Assembly: GCA_014584345.1 (NCBI GenBank)
Contig: JACTNB010000013.1
Location: forward strand, 310,001 to 374,000
DNA: 64,000 bases
Direction of reading: 5' to 3'
Origin: Planctomycetota bacterium
Lineage (GTDB): Bacteria > Planctomycetota > Planctomycetia > Planctomycetales > Planctomycetaceae
The notes below the pieces were generated by a model. It saw nothing but the letters and a program-made list of their open reading frames with translations, did not search any database and was not told where the DNA came from. A program made the position numbers and the translations under genes. Positions 62,273-64,000 of the stretch are shown here, in pieces; position 1 is the stretch's first letter, and every line of letters begins with the position of its first letter.

Positions 62273-63682
62273 TCAGGCCTCCCCCCTTGCCTGCCGGGGT
62301 ACGCATCCGCGCAAGCCCAGCCAGGTTCTCACCCCGGGAATCCGCGACAGCAGGCCCCATTCCAGCAGCAACACCCCCACCAGGGTTGCGCCGAACAGCG
62401 GCATGAAAATCGCCAGGCAGAGAAGTGACAAAGTCAACATCATCGAAAACCGCGCGGGGTGACCGGCTGGCGGTGCCCCCAGTTCACCGGGATGACGCCG
62501 ACGCCACCAGAGCACGAGACCACTCAAACTCATGACCAGCAGTCCCAAGGCAGTCAAGACCCCCAATGCCTGGTTCGGCCAGCCAAACAACTGCCCCTCG
62601 TGCAACGCGATCCCCGTCCCCACGATGCGATCAACCAGATGACGATCGCGGAAGTTTTCGCGACTCACCACCGCGCCCGAGGTGGCATCGAGTTGCAATG
62701 TGACCCGTTGAGGGCGATTCGCCGTCATCGATTTCGCCGACCAGGTTGTTTCGCCCCGCGCGGGCGGCTCGATGATCACGGGGGCGGGCAGCTTCAGGGG
62801 GATCACCGTTGCCGCGATGCGATCCACCGTGGTGTAGTCCACCACGGATGACTCGGACGCGGTTCGAGATGAACGGGACAAGGACTCTCTGCCCGAGGAA
62901 ACCTGGTGCCTCTCGTGGCTTGAATGCTCCCCGCGGGGTGTTTCATTCCCGGTGGACCAATCCTGCCGGGCAACGGCGGTGTGCGTGAGCGTCCGCAGCG
63001 TTTTGAAATACTCCCCCCAGAATTTGGACCAGGGAAGCCCACTCACAATCAAGAAAATCACCAGCGTGGAAATCCAGATCCCCGTCACGCTATGCATATC
63101 GCGCCAAAAAATCTTTCCCGAGTGGCGCACGCGGGGATAGAGAATCCCACCCCAACCCGGTAGATTCCTCGGCCACCATAAATACAGCCCCGTCAGAATC
63201 ATCACCAGCGTCCAGCAGGCGGCCAGTTCCACCAGGTAAGAGCCATTCGGCCCCAACAGCAATTCCCCGTGCAGCCGCCGCACGATGCGCATCAACCGGA
63301 CCTCCTCCGGAACCTGATGCAAGATCTCCAGAGTTTCGGGATGCACATACACCCGAATCCCCTGGCCTTGCAACGAGACCAGCACGCGTGCGGCTGACTG
63401 CTCGCTGACGGGCAGTTCGTAGCCTTTCCAGCGACTGCCAGGAACGGCGGCCACGGCCGCGGCAATCTGCTCCGATGCTGGAACGGCCTGCTGGTGCCGC
63501 TGCAGTTGATCGTAGGGACGATCCTGCCAGGCTTCGATCTCCGACTTGAACAAATAAATCATCCCACTGGCGGACAGCAGCAGGATAAACGGAATGCAGT
63601 ACAACCCGGCATAAAAATGCCAGCGCCAGACTGCCCGATAATCGGGCCAACGGCGTTCGACAGATGCCAACAACACGATCAT
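62273..63682 (-). CDS. PepSY-associated TM helix protein (PiuB-like)
   Basis: This is a 469-residue inner-membrane protein with about four to five helices and PepSY-type soluble regions. The start WRWHFYAGLYCIPFILLLSASGMIYLF is the family's first helix. HGELLLGPNGSYLVELAACWTLVMILTGLYLWWPR and WRDMHSVTGIW match the middle, and GIALHEGQLFGWPNQALGVLTALGLLVMSLSGLVLWWRRRHPGELGAPP the end. Conserved His near helices may bind heme or metal. Such proteins are usually tied to siderophore/iron uptake. A Ser/Arg/His-rich stretch (about 245-285) is inserted before the second PepSY part. Confidence 0.88.
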   Translation of the reverse strand: MIVLLASVERRWPDYRAVWRWHFYAGLYCIPFILLLSASGMIYLFKSEIEAWQDRPYDQLQRHQQAVPASEQIAAAVAAVPGSRWKGYELPVSEQSAARVLVSLQGQGIRVYVHPETLEILHQVPEEVRLMRIVRRLHGELLLGPNGSYLVELAACWTLVMILTGLYLWWPRNLPGWGGILYPRVRHSGKIFWRDMHSVTGIWISTLVIFLIVSGLPWSKFWGEYFKTLRTLTHTAVARQDWSTGNETPRGEHSSHERHQVSSGRESLSRSSRTASESSVVDYTTVDRIAATVIPLKLPAPVIIEPPARGETTWSAKSMTANRPQRVTLQLDATSGAVVSRENFRDRHLVDRIVGTGIALHEGQLFGWPNQALGVLTALGLLVMSLSGLVLWWRRRHPGELGAPPAGHPARFSMMLTLSLLCLAIFMPLFGATLVGVLLLEWGLLSRIPGVRTWLGLRGCVPRQARGEA

Positions 63683-63704
63683 GACAGAACTTTCGCGAAC
63701 AAAC

Positions 63705-63744
63705 GGCGGTGTCGGCAAGTGTCGTATCACTTGCCGACACCGCC
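63705..63744 (-). terminator. Long hairpin terminator after truncated DUF1559 gene
   Basis: A perfect 17-bp stem (63705-63721 / 63728-63744) with a 6-nt loop lies 33 nt past the stop of the minus-strand DUF1559 gene, followed by GTTTGTT. It separates that gene from the PepSY gene downstream. Confidence 0.85.
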
Positions 63745-63777
63745 TTGCCATTCAAGCAGAATACCTTGCGTCAGGGG

Positions 63778-64000
63778 TCAGAATTCCCCCAGAACTTCGC
63801 CCCCATTCAGGCTATGCAAATGGCGATGCGTCTGGGTGTTGATGCTGTCGCCCAGAAACCGGACCGAGCCATCTCCCATCAGCACGTTCGCCCCTCCCTT
63901 ATGCCAACTGCGAGGGCCGAAATAACCCGTCCAGTGAGTCACCAGATCGGGCACCCGACTGTTGGGCGGGGAGTAACCGTTCGTCATCGAATTGATGGCT
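63778..64000 (-). CDS. DUF1559 prepilin-like protein, N-terminus outside window
   Basis: Only the last ~73 codons are present. They include AINSMTNGYSPPNSR, FGPRSWHKGGANVLMGDGSVRFLGDSI (with the H-x9-DG signature) and the end GGEVLGEF, which closely matches the ends of the other DUF1559 proteins. The gene continues beyond position 64000. It ends in a strong terminator before the PepSY gene. Confidence 0.9.
   Translation of the reverse strand, partial: AINSMTNGYSPPNSRVPDLVTHWTGYFGPRSWHKGGANVLMGDGSVRFLGDSINTQTHRHLHSLNGGEVLGEF

Overview
The window looks like chromosome of a planctomycete (phylum Planctomycetota, probably order Planctomycetales), moderately GC-rich. The evidence is the gene content. 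There are four DUF1559 pilin-like proteins, each with a type IV prepilin N-terminus and a C-terminal H-x9-DG signature. There are two secreted sulfatases and two very large PVC-type c-type cytochrome/beta-propeller/HEAT proteins. Many lipoproteins and PQQ-like propellers are present, as is a SpoVG protein carrying a zinc ribbon. No rRNA, tRNA, CRISPR array, prophage or complete insertion sequence was recognised.

Layout. 1-9.2 kb: truncated sulfatase, LRR lipoprotein, TPR/GT9-like glycosyltransferase, isocitrate dehydrogenase, acetolactate synthase large subunit, a HExxH lipoprotein and small membrane proteins. 9.2-13 kb: membrane PQQ-like propeller and a GAF-SpoIIE phosphatase, which share an upstream 14-mer. 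13-15.3 kb: chorismate-lyase-like protein beside a HemN-like radical SAM enzyme. 15.4-20.6 kb: iron alcohol dehydrogenase overlapping a PQQ-like propeller, then an ABC permease-DUF58 pair. 20.7-25.2 kb: pteridine-reductase-like SDR, ispE-spoVG, pseudo-receiver, membrane-anchored alpha/beta hydrolase. 25.4-29.8 kb: ExbD, a TM/linker/alpha-toroid protein, M32 carboxypeptidase. 30-38.6 kb: ThuA-F5/8C-propeller-HEAT-cytochrome giant, zwf, dgkA, sulfatase, lspA. 39-46.1 kb: DUF3311 with a sodium/solute symporter, a conserved hypothetical, asnS, second PVC cytochrome giant. 46.5-49.7 kb: two DUF1559-plus-lipoprotein modules facing each other. 50-58.5 kb: two PDZ proteins, folK with an extra C-terminal domain, two low-complexity secreted proteins, a DUF255/thioredoxin protein, FtsW. 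59-64 kb: DUF1559, lipoprotein, hypothetical membrane protein, PepSY protein, truncated DUF1559.

Housekeeping genes for isoprenoid precursors (ispE), branched-chain amino acids (ilvB), the TCA cycle (icd), NADPH supply (zwf), folate (folK), lipoprotein maturation (lspA), lipid recycling (dgkA), cell wall (ftsW) and translation (asnS) are scattered as single genes or pairs between lineage-specific surface and periplasmic proteins.

The strongest signal not explained by genes is repeat structure. One is a MITE-like family of about 250 bp with four loci (29.8, 38.7, 52.8 and 58.7 kb): terminal inverted repeats resembling TAGCCCGCATTTCTCAC, plus an internal 28-nt inverted repeat. The other is a short palindromic repeat with 22-nt arms (18.05 and 61.56 kb). 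Nearly all copies lie just 3' of a gene. Other notable points are the zinc-ribbon insertion in SpoVG, the mirrored DUF1559/lipoprotein modules, the ExbD-coupled toroid protein and the radical SAM/chorismate-lyase-like pair.
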